A stretch of 64,000 nt of DNA from Planctomycetota bacterium (GCA_016872795.1 VGYZ01000002.1:1-64000), one strand, 5' to 3'; positions 40,945-51,146 are shown, counted from the stretch's first letter. Program-made: numbers and translations. Notes: generated by a model from the letters alone, not told the origin.

Positions 40945-42747
40945 TTAGCGCGGAATCGCGTCGGGGTCGCCCTCGACGAACTGCACCGGCGCAGGCTTGC
41001 CCGACAGGCCGCCCACGCTCTCGCGCGCCAGCTCCTTCGCGCTCGCACGCCCCTGATCGAGGGCCGCGCGGCGACCGGAGGGCACATCCTTGTGCGCGAG
41101 ATCCTCCGGCCGACCGACCCACACGGTCGTGGTCGGGAACGCGAAGCTCACGCCGAGCCGCTGCGCGAGCTGGAGGATGTCGAGGAACAGGCGATGGCGC
41201 TCGCGTGCGAAGGTCGGGAACTCGGTGCTCTCGATGAAGCAGATCACCTCGATGTCGAGCGAGCTTGCGCCGAAGTTCGAGAACCACACATGGTAGCTGT
41301 CCTTCGCCGTATAGGGATGCGCGCGCATGAGCTCGCGCACGCCCTCGCAGAAGGCCTCGATCTTCTGCGCGGGCGTGTCGTAGGTCACGCCAAGGCTGAA
41401 CTTGACGCGCCGTTCGCGGCGCGCGCCGAGGCAGTCGACATGGCTCGAGATGAAGCGCGAGTTGGGCACCGTGACGAGGCTGTCTTCCGGGGTGCGGATG
41501 CGCGTGGAGCGGAAGCCGACTTCCTCGACGGTGCCCTCGATCTCGCTCAGCTTCACGAGGTCGCCGATCTTGAACGGCCCGTCGAGCAGCACGGTGAAGG
41601 TGCCGAACAGGTTCTCGACCGAGTCCTTGGCCGCGAAGCCGATGGCGAGCGAACCGATCGAGAGACCGGCGAGGATGTGCCAGAGATCGCCCGTGATGTT
41701 CGACACGAACACCACCGCACCGACGATCAACACGAGGATCTTGAGCGTGCGCCGCAGCAGCGGCACGAGCATGTCGTCGAGCTTGTTCTCGCTGCGCTCG
41801 GCCTTGACCTGCAGTGGCCAGCAGGCGATGTCGGCGAGGTGGTAGGCAGTCCACACCGTCATCACGGTCGTGAACATCTGCACGCCCATGCGCACCGGCG
41901 TGTAGATGCTGACCGGCAGATCGAGCAGCTGCACGCCCGCGAGCCACAGCCAAGCGAGCAGCAGCCATCCAAAGGGACGCTCGAACCGCGCGAGCATCTC
42001 CGAGGGCAGGGACTCGTCCTCGAAGCGCGACAGCTTGCGAATCAACGGCCGCACCGAGACCGTGAGAATGCGCTCGAAGAAGAACGCCACGAGGAACAGG
42101 ATCAAGAAGCCGATCCACTGCCACGGCTCGAGCAGGAAGCCGCCGACCTTCAGCTTCGCAGGCACCAGACTGCGCACGAGTTCCTCGGTCGAGAGCGGCT
42201 TGTCTCCGATCGACTCGATGCGGGGCAGGTCCGCGGCGTGGCGATACCACTGGTCGATGCGCGCGGAGGTCGTCGTGTCGATCAGCCAGCCGTGGTCGTC
42301 CGTCTCGACAAAGCCGATGGTGAGCACGAACTCGGGGTCGACCTCGCTCGCGACGATCCACGCCCGCCGGTTGTCGTCGACCACGACGAGCTCGCGCTCG
42401 ACGCGCTCCGGATCGATCAGCGTGACATGGTCGAAGATGCGACCGAGCAGGCGCGCGAACTCGCGCGCGCGCTCGCCGCCGGTGAGCCCCTCGCGCGCCT
42501 CGAACGCCTGCGCGGCGCGATCGAGGAACTTCGCCTGACGCGTGCGTTCATAGTCGTAGATCGAGAGCAGCGCATCCAGCGTCTCGCGCGGAGAGCTGAA
42601 GCGCTCGACCTGCGTGCTCACGGGCGCGCTGCCATTTGCTTGCGGTCGCGCGAAGGCGAGCGTGGGGAGCGCGAGGACCGCGGCGAGCGCGAGCAACAGG
42701 CTAGGGACGATCCGGGAGAGTCGTGGGCGCAAGGTCAGGTTCGACAT
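40945..42747 (-). CDS. Mechanosensitive ion channel, MscS family
   Basis: This 600-residue protein has a signal peptide (IVPSLLLALAAVLALPTLAFA), a large periplasmic N-terminal region (about 35-205), then several transmembrane helices. The MscS core carries LAGLSIGSLAIGFAAKDSVENLFGTF (pore helix TM3), DGPFKIGDLVKL, GTVEEVGFRSTRIRTPEDSLVTVPNS and a C-terminal alpha/beta cage. It gates on membrane tension to release osmolytes. The start lies inside the 3' end of the lytic transglycosylase gene (47-bp overlap), which implies co-transcription. Confidence 0.92.
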   Translation of the reverse strand: MSNLTLRPRLSRIVPSLLLALAAVLALPTLAFARPQANGSAPVSTQVERFSSPRETLDALLSIYDYERTRQAKFLDRAAQAFEAREGLTGGERAREFARLLGRIFDHVTLIDPERVERELVVVDDNRRAWIVASEVDPEFVLTIGFVETDDHGWLIDTTTSARIDQWYRHAADLPRIESIGDKPLSTEELVRSLVPAKLKVGGFLLEPWQWIGFLILFLVAFFFERILTVSVRPLIRKLSRFEDESLPSEMLARFERPFGWLLLAWLWLAGVQLLDLPVSIYTPVRMGVQMFTTVMTVWTAYHLADIACWPLQVKAERSENKLDDMLVPLLRRTLKILVLIVGAVVFVSNITGDLWHILAGLSIGSLAIGFAAKDSVENLFGTFTVLLDGPFKIGDLVKLSEIEGTVEEVGFRSTRIRTPEDSLVTVPNSRFISSHVDCLGARRERRVKFSLGVTYDTPAQKIEAFCEGVRELMRAHPYTAKDSYHVWFSNFGASSLDIEVICFIESTEFPTFARERHRLFLDILQLAQRLGVSFAFPTTTVWVGRPEDLAHKDVPSGRRAALDQGRASAKELARESVGGLSGKPAPVQFVEGDPDAIPR

Positions 42748-43456
42748 CGGAGTGCGCGTCTGGAACAGGAACGGGAGCGGATTGGGCCTCGGGTACGAGC
42801 GACTCGGGCGGGACTTCGCTCGCGAGCACGCGCGCGGTGCCATCCGCGGGCGAGGCCGGCGAGATGTGGCCGCGCGCGGCGAACTCGTCGCGGTAGGCGA
42901 GCACGCGGCGCGCGTAGTCGAGCACGGCGCTCTCCCCCACGCTCTCCGAGCGCCACGCAGGATAGGATCCGTGCCTGCGAATCCAACCGTCGAGCCGCCC
43001 CGGTCCCGCGTTGTAGGCGACCAGCGCGGCCTCGAAGTCGCCGTCGTAGCGACGAGCGAGCCAGCGCAGGTAGTGGGCCGAGAGCCGCGCGTTGAGCGCG
43101 GGATCGGCGAGCAGGTCCTCGCGCTCGGGCTCTCTCAGCCCGAGCAGCGCCGCGCGCTCGCGGGCCGTCGGCAGCATCAACTGGAACATGCCCAGCGCGC
43201 CCGCCTCGGACACCGCCTCGGGCCGTCCGCTGGACTCCGCCAGCGCCACGCCGGCGAGCAGGTTGGGATCGAGGCCAAACTCCGCCGCCGCGGCGCGGAT
43301 CAGCTCCCCATAGCCTTCGACGCGCCGATAGCCGACCGAGGCCATCACGGGCCGCGCCACGCGCTCGACCGAGAACCACCCCACGAACGCGAGCACGCCC
43401 AGCCAGAACACGCGGTGAATCCAGCGCCCGCGATCGTTGCGCCGACGGCGGCCCAT
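42701..43456 (-). CDS. Membrane-anchored lytic transglycosylase (SLT domain)
   Basis: This 251-residue protein has a basic N-terminus, one transmembrane helix (VFWLGVLAFVGWFSV), then an SLT domain (about 55-175). The catalytic Glu is in GVALAESSGRPEAVSEAGALGMFQLM, and the family ending LVAYNAGPGRLDGW is present. It cleaves glycan strands of peptidoglycan to 1,6-anhydro products. The C-terminal tail is Pro/Ala-rich. The ATG at 43456 lies 2 bp after the HEAT-protein stop; its last 47 bp overlap the MscS start. Confidence 0.92.
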   Translation of the reverse strand: MGRRRRNDRGRWIHRVFWLGVLAFVGWFSVERVARPVMASVGYRRVEGYGELIRAAAAEFGLDPNLLAGVALAESSGRPEAVSEAGALGMFQLMLPTARERAALLGLREPEREDLLADPALNARLSAHYLRWLARRYDGDFEAALVAYNAGPGRLDGWIRRHGSYPAWRSESVGESAVLDYARRVLAYRDEFAARGHISPASPADGTARVLASEVPPESLVPEAQSAPVPVPDAHSDVEPDLAPTTLPDRP

Positions 43457-43458
43457 GC

Positions 43459-46400
43459 TCAGCCCTTCGCGCGCGCCGCGAGCTGCTCGCGCAAGGTCGA
43501 GAGCCACAGGTCGCGCTGGCGCCCGCGCGAGGGCAGCGCGCCGACGTCGCGCCCGACGAGCCGCGCGAACTCGCGCCGTGCGCGCTCGCACAACCAGTTC
43601 TCGTCGCGGCGCGCGCACTGTTCGAGGAACGCGAGCCCCTCGCCCGTCCCCGCGCGAATCGCGGACGACTCGCACGGCGCGAGGCCGATCCGCCCAGCAG
43701 CGGCGGCGAGCCAAGCCTGAGGATCGTCGTGAGCCACGTCTTCCCACCACGCCCACCAAGCGGCCGAAGCGTTGGACTTGGAGCGCAGGTCGAGGCACGA
43801 GAGCACCGCGAGTTCCTCGGCCACGCGCGCGTCGCCCGGCTCCTCGGCGAGCAGCGTCAGCAGCGGCGACATCGCCTGGGGAACGAGCTGCTCGGAGAGC
43901 AGCAACGCAGCCTCCCGACGGGCCTTCGACGACGGCGCGCGCGCCATGCGCAGCAGCTCGTCCCAAGCCTTGCTGCCCTGCGCGAGCAACCCGCGCCGCG
44001 CGGGCGCATAGGTCACATCCTTCGGACCTTTCGCGAGCAGCGAGACGAGCAGCGGAACGCTGCCGGGATCCCGCAGCGCGGTCATGCCCTCGGCGGCGGC
44101 GATGCGCACGGCCGGATCGCTGTCCGAGAGCGACGCGAGCAGCGTGCCGAGCGCCGCGTCACCGCCCAGATGCCCGAGCGAGCGCAGGGCCGCGACGCGC
44201 ACATCGACATTGGCATGTCGCGTGCGCGCGAGCACTTCGCCGGTCGCAGCGACGACGCGCGCTTCGCCGAGTGAAAGCAACGCGGCCGCGACCACGCGCA
44301 GCTCGGAATCGTCGAGCAGAGAGCGCAGGGCCGTGAGTTCGCGCTCCCCGCCCGTGCGCACCAAGGCCGTCGCGGCGACCGCGCGCACGAACGGACGCTC
44401 GTCGCGGGCGCGGGCGAGCGTGAACTCGACGCCAGCGCGCGAAAACACGCCGGCGAGCTCTTCCGGCGCGTTCGACTCGAGGCCCGCGATCCAGACATCG
44501 ACGAGCTCGCTCGCCGCGTCGCTGGGCAGCTCACTCGCGCTGCCCTGCGCCGCCGCCATCGCGAGCTCGAGCAGCGTGCGCGCACGCGCGCCGAAGAAGC
44601 GTTCGTCGCGCAAGAGCGCGATGAGCGCGCCGAGATCGTCCGCGGTGGCGCAAGCCGACTGCGACTGGATGCGCGCGAGCTCCGTCACGGCGCTGTCGCG
44701 CTCCGCAGGCGGGAGCTTCGATGCGCGCAGCATCACGCGACGCCACAACGCCGCAGCGCGCGCCGCGGGCTCGTTCGCGCCCTCCCACCACGGCGCCTCG
44801 GCTTCCCACAACGCCACGCGCCCGAGCGCGACTCCGGGCTCGGGGAACAACTGCCAGCGATTGCGCTCTTCGAGCGCGCGCACCTCGTCCACTGCGCGGC
44901 CGAACCATGCTTCGGAGGCGGCGCCCGCGAAGCGGAACGACTTCGCGCGCTCGTGGCACTCCACCGTCAGCGTGCGACCGGGCTCGAACGAGCTCCCGCG
45001 CCCGCCGGGCAAGCGCTCGCCACCGAAGATGCCGCCTTGTGCAAGCACATCCCACAGTGCGCGCGCTTGGGACGGCGCGAGCACGAGTGTGCGCTCGTCG
45101 AGTTGCCCGCGCGCGTCGAGTTCGCGCGCGCGCTGCGCACCGACGAGCCGAAGCACGCTGGTGCGGCCCACGACGAGCTCGTCCTCGAGCCGCACTTCGA
45201 GGGCCCCGGCGTCCTCGGCGCGCACGGCCATCGCCGCGCGCGCGGCCCGAAAGCCGCTCGCGTGTGCGCTCCACCACTGCACCCAGCGCGGGCCATCGGC
45301 GCCGAAGTTCTGTCCGGTGATCAGGTGCAGGCGACGCACCGCCGTCGGCACGATGGAGCTGAAGTCGGGCGAGAAGTCCTCGGCCGAGATCGCGCGCACG
45401 AGCCGGTGCGGAACACCGAGATCGAGCCATGTCGTGTCGAGACCTTCGGGGCTGCGAAAGCCGATGCCGGCGAGCGCGGCGGCGCTCGCCGCCGCGACGA
45501 GCGAGTCGCGCGAGCCGAGTCCTTCGACGAGCCGCGGCACATGCGTGGCGCCGAGCACGGGCTCGAGCCGCAGGTCTTCGCGCTCGCACAGCGCGAGCAA
45601 CGCGTAGGCTCCGCGACGCAACAGTCCGCGCTCCGCGAACGCACGCACGACGAGCTCGGCGTCGAGCCCGTCCGCAGCGCGCGGTGCGAGCGCATCGACC
45701 GCGCGGCGCGCGACGGCGCCATTGGCATCTCCGAGGCGCTCGAGCAGCAGGGTCGTCGCGAGCGGATCGCGCGAGCTCTCGAGCAGCGAGGTTGCGCGCA
45801 GCCGAGTGTCGGCGTCCTTGTGACCGAGCGGCGTCGCGAGCGCGCTCGCGGGCAGCGCCTCCCCGAGCGCGGCGAGCCGACGCTGCGCGGCAACTCGCAC
45901 CGGCGTCTGCCGATGCCCGAGCAGGCGCGAGAGAGTCTCGACATTGGCCCGCGCAGGGGCGAGCTCGCAGAGCGCTTCGACCGCAGCGGAAGCGGCGGCC
46001 GTCGGCAGGCGCTCGTCGAGGCGCGCGAGCGCGCGCTCCGCGTCGAGAGGCTCGCCACTCGCGAGCAGCGCGCGCAGTCCGACGAGAAACGTCGGCGCGT
46101 GGTCGCTACCGAGCGCGCCGAGCGCCGCCGCGCGACCGACCTCGCCCATGCGCACGAGGCTCGTGGTCGCTTGCTCGAGCATCGGACTGCCGACATCGCG
46201 CAGCTTGGCGACCTCCGCGAGCACATAGCTCGCCGCGTTGGCCTCGCCCGCGACCGGCACGGCGGGCGCCAATGTCGCGGGCTCGACGGGCGCGACCGCC
46301 GGAGGCGTGCGCGGCGCAAGCACGGGACGGGCGTCGGGGAGCTCGAGTTCGCGCTCGGCACGCTCGGCGTTGAACCCGCGCGGCGTGTCCGGCAGCACGC

Positions 46401-46563
46401 GCGGATCCTGCTTCTGCTTGCTCTCCCGCTCGGGAGTCCCGCCTTGCTGCGGATTCGCGCCCCCCGCCGGCGACGGCGGCAGCACGACCTGCCCGCGGCC
46501 GAGCGGCGCAAGCGTGCCGAAGAACAGCGCGAGTGCGAGCAAAGGAATGCGGGCGGCGTGCAT
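43459..46563 (-). CDS. Secreted HEAT-repeat protein
   Basis: This 1,034-residue exported protein has a signal peptide (IPLLALALFFGTLAPLGRGQ) and a Pro/Ala-rich linker (to about 105). HEAT-like helical repeats run from about 105 to 410 and again from about 650 to 960, for example RHANVDVRVAALRSLGHLGGDAALGTLLASL. The central stretch (about 430-620) is not obviously repeat-like and contains WVQWWSAHASGF. HEAT arrays serve protein-protein contact. It heads the run with the transglycosylase, 2 bp upstream. Related secreted HEAT proteins are frequent in Planctomycetota; this one has no assigned function. Confidence 0.78.
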   Translation of the reverse strand: MHAARIPLLALALFFGTLAPLGRGQVVLPPSPAGGANPQQGGTPERESKQKQDPRVLPDTPRGFNAERAERELELPDARPVLAPRTPPAVAPVEPATLAPAVPVAGEANAASYVLAEVAKLRDVGSPMLEQATTSLVRMGEVGRAAALGALGSDHAPTFLVGLRALLASGEPLDAERALARLDERLPTAAASAAVEALCELAPARANVETLSRLLGHRQTPVRVAAQRRLAALGEALPASALATPLGHKDADTRLRATSLLESSRDPLATTLLLERLGDANGAVARRAVDALAPRAADGLDAELVVRAFAERGLLRRGAYALLALCEREDLRLEPVLGATHVPRLVEGLGSRDSLVAAASAAALAGIGFRSPEGLDTTWLDLGVPHRLVRAISAEDFSPDFSSIVPTAVRRLHLITGQNFGADGPRWVQWWSAHASGFRAARAAMAVRAEDAGALEVRLEDELVVGRTSVLRLVGAQRARELDARGQLDERTLVLAPSQARALWDVLAQGGIFGGERLPGGRGSSFEPGRTLTVECHERAKSFRFAGAASEAWFGRAVDEVRALEERNRWQLFPEPGVALGRVALWEAEAPWWEGANEPAARAAALWRRVMLRASKLPPAERDSAVTELARIQSQSACATADDLGALIALLRDERFFGARARTLLELAMAAAQGSASELPSDAASELVDVWIAGLESNAPEELAGVFSRAGVEFTLARARDERPFVRAVAATALVRTGGERELTALRSLLDDSELRVVAAALLSLGEARVVAATGEVLARTRHANVDVRVAALRSLGHLGGDAALGTLLASLSDSDPAVRIAAAEGMTALRDPGSVPLLVSLLAKGPKDVTYAPARRGLLAQGSKAWDELLRMARAPSSKARREAALLLSEQLVPQAMSPLLTLLAEEPGDARVAEELAVLSCLDLRSKSNASAAWWAWWEDVAHDDPQAWLAAAAGRIGLAPCESSAIRAGTGEGLAFLEQCARRDENWLCERARREFARLVGRDVGALPSRGRQRDLWLSTLREQLAARAKG

Positions 46564-46703
46564 GGTCGTTCGCGGTGGCGCGCGGGCGCAGGAGCTATCC
46601 GCGGGGCGCGAGAAGATACGCGATTCGAGTCGGTGGTGCGCGGAATCGGACCCACGGACGCGTTCCCCGCATCGAAATGCGCCCAGACGGCGCGCGCGCA
46701 GCA

Positions 46704-48797
46704 CTAGGAAAGCCGCCGGCGGTGGGCGTAGGTGTCCAGCAGCTCGGGCGCGCGCTCGCACAGCTTCGCCGCGAGCTCGCACAGCTCGAGGTCGACCTCG
46801 TCGCTCGCGAGGCCTTCGCGGTTCGCGCCCGCCTGTCGCAGGCCGAGCAGATCCCCCATTCCGCGCTGGGCGAGATCGGCCTCGGCGATCTCGAAGCCGT
46901 CGTCCGTGCGTTCGAGCAGCTCGAGGCGCGCGCCTGCGGAGCGCTTGCCCATCAAGTAGCACGAGCTTGGGCTCACTCCGCGTCCGACGCGCCCGCGCAG
47001 CTGGTGCAGCTGGGCGAGACCGAGGCGCTCGGCCGACTCGATCACGATCGCCGTGGCCTGAGGCACGTCGACTCCGACTTCGATGACCGTCGTCGCGACG
47101 AGCACGCGCACATCACCGCTGAGAAAGCGCGCCAGTCGCTCCTCGCGCTCCTCCGCCTCGAGCTTGCCGTGCACCAGCTCGACCCCGTGGCGCGCCCAGC
47201 GTCCCTGCGCGATGCGCGCATGGCGTTCCGTCGCGCCAACATCGTCCTCCTGGCCCGACTCGATGCGCGGCACGACCCAGAACACGCGCTCGCCGCGCTC
47301 GAGCCGCGGTTCGAGCTCGCGCACGAGTTCGCGCGGCGAGTGCACGCGCCGCGTGCGCACCGGCGAACGCCCGGGCGGCTTCTCGCGCAGCGTCGACACA
47401 TCGAGGTCGCCGTACACGGTGAGCGCCAGCGAGCGCGGAATGGGCGTCGCGGTCATCAGCAGGCCGTGAACATCGCGTCCCTTGTCGAACAGCCGCTCGC
47501 GCTGAGCGACGCCGAAGCGGTGTTGCTCGTCGATCACCGCGAGTCCGAGCCGCGCGAAGCGCACGGACTCGCCCAAGAGCGCGTGCGTGCCGAACAGCAC
47601 ATCGAGCGCGCCTCCGGCGAGGGCCGCGAGCAGCGCACGCCGCTCGCGCGTCGAGAGCGATCCACACAGCACGGCCGTGCGCAGTCCAGCGCGCGCGAAC
47701 AACGGGGCCAGTCCGCGCAGATGCTGTTCCGCCAGCAGCTCGGTCGGAGCGAGGAACGCGGCCTGCGCGCCGGCGCGCGCCGCGAGCAGGCACGCGAACG
47801 CGCCGAGCGCCGTCTTGCCGGAACCGACATCGCCCTGCAGCAGCCGGCGCATCGGATGGCCACGCTCGAGATCGTCCCGCAGCGTGCGCGCGATCGCGAG
47901 CTGCCCGCGCGTGAACGCAAACGGAAACACGGCCCGGATCTCGGCTTCGACCTGATCGTCGACACGCACGACGAGCGCCGACTTTCGCGCACGCTCGCGT
48001 CGTCGCGCTTCGAGGCCCGCACGCAAGGCGATCAGCGGCTCGAGCGCCATCCGCGCGCGCGCGCGCGCATGCCGCGCTTCGTCGCTCGGCGCATGCAACT
48101 CCCGCACGGCCTCGGGCAGCGCCAGCAAGCCATGTTCCTCCAGCAACAGCGCGGGCAAGGGCTCGCGCAAATGCGACCCAAACTGCTCGAGCGCCTGTCG
48201 GCACAGCGCGCGCAGCATCTCCTGCGAGAGGCCCTCGGTCCCCGGATAGACGGGCGTGAGCGTGCCGGGCTCGGGCAGGGGCGAGGTGGCGCTGCCGAGT
48301 CGGCGCACCACGAGCGCGGCACCCTTGGCCCACGCCGCTCTCCCCTCGGCCTCGACCTCGTCGCCGGGGCGAAAGCGCTCGCGCAGCCACGGCTGGTTGA
48401 AGAACAGCAGCTCGAGCGCCTCGGCACCGTCCGCGATCGCGACGCGCAAGAGCGAGCGCGCTCCGAAGCGCGAGAAACGCTGGCGCACGACGGTCCCGCG
48501 CACGCGGCACGAGAGCGCGGGCGCGACCCCCTCGCAGTCCTCCAGCTCGCTCTCCCCCGCGTCCTGTGCGCACTTGCTCGCGAGCGCACGCGCCTGCGCG
48601 AGCGGGCACGGGGCGCCGGCGCGTTCAAGTCGGCGCGGCAGGACGCACAAGAGCTCGAGGACATTGTTCACTCCCAGCGCCGCGAGTCGGGCCGCGCGCG
48701 AGGGCCCCACGCCCGCGAGCTCCGTCAGCGCCACGCTGTGCAGCGCGAGCTCGACGGCTGCGGGGGCGAGCGGGGCGCGCACGCGTGCGCTCGACAC
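46704..48797 (-). CDS. recG: ATP-dependent DNA helicase RecG
   Basis: RecG reverses stalled replication forks and branch-migrates Holliday junctions. The 697-residue protein has the N-terminal wedge/OB domain (to about 270) and the superfamily 2 helicase core: GDVGSGKTALGAFA, LAPTELLAEQHLRGL, AVIDEQHRFGVAQRE, LLMTATPIPRSLALT, VLVATTVIEVGVDVP and QLRGRVGRG. The GTG at 48797 is chosen because GGAGG lies 6 bases before it, inside the end of the upstream lipoprotein gene. It follows that gene by 2 bp, at the end of an unrelated operon. Confidence 0.95.
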   Translation of the reverse strand: MSSARVRAPLAPAAVELALHSVALTELAGVGPSRAARLAALGVNNVLELLCVLPRRLERAGAPCPLAQARALASKCAQDAGESELEDCEGVAPALSCRVRGTVVRQRFSRFGARSLLRVAIADGAEALELLFFNQPWLRERFRPGDEVEAEGRAAWAKGAALVVRRLGSATSPLPEPGTLTPVYPGTEGLSQEMLRALCRQALEQFGSHLREPLPALLLEEHGLLALPEAVRELHAPSDEARHARARARMALEPLIALRAGLEARRRERARKSALVVRVDDQVEAEIRAVFPFAFTRGQLAIARTLRDDLERGHPMRRLLQGDVGSGKTALGAFACLLAARAGAQAAFLAPTELLAEQHLRGLAPLFARAGLRTAVLCGSLSTRERRALLAALAGGALDVLFGTHALLGESVRFARLGLAVIDEQHRFGVAQRERLFDKGRDVHGLLMTATPIPRSLALTVYGDLDVSTLREKPPGRSPVRTRRVHSPRELVRELEPRLERGERVFWVVPRIESGQEDDVGATERHARIAQGRWARHGVELVHGKLEAEEREERLARFLSGDVRVLVATTVIEVGVDVPQATAIVIESAERLGLAQLHQLRGRVGRGVSPSSCYLMGKRSAGARLELLERTDDGFEIAEADLAQRGMGDLLGLRQAGANREGLASDEVDLELCELAAKLCERAPELLDTYAHRRRLS

Positions 48798-48799
48798 GC

Positions 48800-51106
48800 T
48801 CAACCTCCTCCGTACATCTCGGCGAGCGCCTCGGCCGCCGGCCGATTTTGCAGCGTGAAGCTGCGATCGACGCCGTTGCCGTGCTCGGGATCGGTGGTCC
48901 AGCACCACACATACACGCCCGCGGGAGGCTGCGGCTCGCGTCGCACGGTCGCCAGCGCTGCGGCGAAGGCACGCGCGACGCGTGCGCTTTCCTGAACATC
49001 GTAGGAGCCGAGCCCCGCCGCGGGATCGAGCGTGGCGAGCGATGTCGGCGGCAGGCCGAACTCCGCCACGATCCACGGCCTGTGCGCCGTCGCCGCGAAG
49101 CCACGCAGCTCGCGCAGGAAGGCGCGGTAGCGCTCGGCACACGCTGCATCGTCGGGGAGCTCCTTGGAGTCCGTCGCGACGCGCAGCGAGCAATAGAGAT
49201 CGACGGCCACATAGTCGAGCTCGTCCCAGAACTCGAGCTGCTGCGCCTCCCCGAGATCCCGAGCCGCGTAGGTCAGCGCTCCCGTCCACGCGCGCCGCAC
49301 GCGGGCGATGAACTCGCGCCAGCGTGCGGTGTTGTGCAGCAAGTAGGCCGGTGGAATCCAGCCCGCGGCGAGATCGTCGCGCACGCTGTCGGTCGCCTCA
49401 CCGAGTCCGTTGCCCAGACACAGCAGGTCCGCGTCGCACAGCTCCGCGAGCAGCGCATGGTGGATCGCAAGCGCTTCGAACTGCTCGAAGAAACGCCCCC
49501 AGTGCGCTTCGTCGAACATCATCGAGGCGCTCGCCAGGCCGCCCGTCGGAGCGTCGAGCAGGGAGGGCGTGATCATCACGCGCATTCCGAGCTGCCGTGC
49601 GCGTCGGGCGAGCACGAGCAGCTCGTGGTCGTGCACGGTCGAGTCGAAGGGCGTGCTGCGCGAGCCTGCGGGCCACCATGTGATGCGCGGACGAGCGCAG
49701 ACATGCGGATCGAGCGCCAAGGCATCGACGCCGCGCCCCTTCAGGTCGGCGAGCGCCGCGAATGCGCCGCGGCTCGACAGCGTGCGGAAGCTGCGGCCAT
49801 CCCTGTCGCGCGGCGCGGTCAGATGCACGCCTTTCGCGAAACCTGCCGCGAGCGCGCGAGCGCGCCGATCGCGCACGAGCTCGCGCGGCAGAGGATTCGC
49901 CGCCCAGCGCGCGCGCAGCGCGGCCCAGGGCAACTCCACCGCCGCGCTGCCCTCCGTCCACATCGCGCGCACGAGGTCCGCGCGCTGCATGTCGAAGAGC
50001 TCGGCCACGAGCGCGGCGCGCAGCGCGAGCACGAGGTGCGGTGAAGCGAGCGGGTCCACAGCGTGCAGCGCATCTTCGAACCCAGCGGCGAGACCGCGGG
50101 CGCGCAGGTGCTCGCGCCAGTCCGCCAGCCGTACGACGCCGCACCAGGTTTCGGCACACGCCGCACCGACGGCGTCGGCCATCCAGTCCTCGCGCGGCTC
50201 GCCGAGGCTCGCGAGCGCCAGCGCGCGCGCAAAACCGGCGCCGCGATCGTCGAGCACATCGGGGGCGACGACCCCGTGGAGGTCGAGCTCGCTCCCGCAT
50301 GTTGCGGAAAGCGCCTTGGCACCGGTCGCGACGGAGAAACTCTCGCCGTCCGGCCACAGGTGCACGCGCACTCGTTCGCGCGGCTCGCCGAAGTGCGCCA
50401 CCGCGATGCGCTGCACATTCGCGAGCCGCTCGACCCAGCGCTGCTCCGCGCTCGCATCGACCGCTCCGTGAACCACCAGCTCGCACCCCGGACCCGCGCG
50501 CACGACTTCCGGCCATGTCCCGAGTTCCTCGAGCGCCGCCCCCGCGCTCGAAGCGAGCAATCCGCCGTGATCGCTCCACAGTCCTTCGCTCTCGATGCGG
50601 CCGCCGCGCCAAGTGCGGAAGCCGGGCTTCCAGCTCGGCAGCAGCTCGCTCGCGAGGCCCGCGGCAACCTGCGCATCACTGGCGATGTACGCGCACACCG
50701 GCCAGTCGGCGCGGCGCGGATCCTCGACCACGAGCAGGATGCCCTCGCGCGAGCCGTGGTAGCGGCGACCCTGAAACCAAACGGCGTTGGTGCCCGGCTC
50801 GAACACCACGCCGTGCAGTTGCGCGATGGCGCCGATCCCGGGCGTCGTCGCGTCCGCGAACAGGATGCGCGCCGCACCGCCGTCGAGTTCCGTGCCGCGC
50901 TCGAGCTCCACCTCGAAACGCCCTGCACCCCGGACCGTCTCCGCCAGCCGCTCGAGCCTCCGGGCGTCGACCGACTCCGGCACGATCACCTCCAACCGCC
51001 GCGCACCCTCGACGGAGCGCGCCAGACGGTAGGAGCCGAGCTCGTCCGCATCGCCGCATGCGGCGAGCGCGAGCAGCGCACCAGCGAGGAACGAGCGGAC
51101 CTTCAC
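48800..51106 (-). CDS. Lipoprotein with GH113-like TIM-barrel domain
   Basis: This 768-residue protein has a lipoprotein signal (LAGALLALAAC, Cys17). The N-terminal half (about 20-430) is not recognised. The C-terminal half is GH113-like: GVHLTAPRDRDGRSFRTL, ARQLGMRVMITPSLL, ALTYAARDLGEAQQLEFWDELDYVAVDLY and WIVAEFGLPP (candidate nucleophile Glu near 680). Where GH113 enzymes have the acid/base Glu (GTEL-type), this protein has LCLGNGLGEAT (about 565) with Gly. It may therefore be non-catalytic or use another residue. GTG start. It sits between a small transporter and recG. Confidence 0.65.
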   Translation of the reverse strand: MKVRSFLAGALLALAACGDADELGSYRLARSVEGARRLEVIVPESVDARRLERLAETVRGAGRFEVELERGTELDGGAARILFADATTPGIGAIAQLHGVVFEPGTNAVWFQGRRYHGSREGILLVVEDPRRADWPVCAYIASDAQVAAGLASELLPSWKPGFRTWRGGRIESEGLWSDHGGLLASSAGAALEELGTWPEVVRAGPGCELVVHGAVDASAEQRWVERLANVQRIAVAHFGEPRERVRVHLWPDGESFSVATGAKALSATCGSELDLHGVVAPDVLDDRGAGFARALALASLGEPREDWMADAVGAACAETWCGVVRLADWREHLRARGLAAGFEDALHAVDPLASPHLVLALRAALVAELFDMQRADLVRAMWTEGSAAVELPWAALRARWAANPLPRELVRDRRARALAAGFAKGVHLTAPRDRDGRSFRTLSSRGAFAALADLKGRGVDALALDPHVCARPRITWWPAGSRSTPFDSTVHDHELLVLARRARQLGMRVMITPSLLDAPTGGLASASMMFDEAHWGRFFEQFEALAIHHALLAELCDADLLCLGNGLGEATDSVRDDLAAGWIPPAYLLHNTARWREFIARVRRAWTGALTYAARDLGEAQQLEFWDELDYVAVDLYCSLRVATDSKELPDDAACAERYRAFLRELRGFAATAHRPWIVAEFGLPPTSLATLDPAAGLGSYDVQESARVARAFAAALATVRREPQPPAGVYVWCWTTDPEHGNGVDRSFTLQNRPAAEALAEMYGGG

Positions 51107-51146
51107 GCTGCGCGCGAGTGTAGCTCCCGCACCTCTCCGCGTCCGC

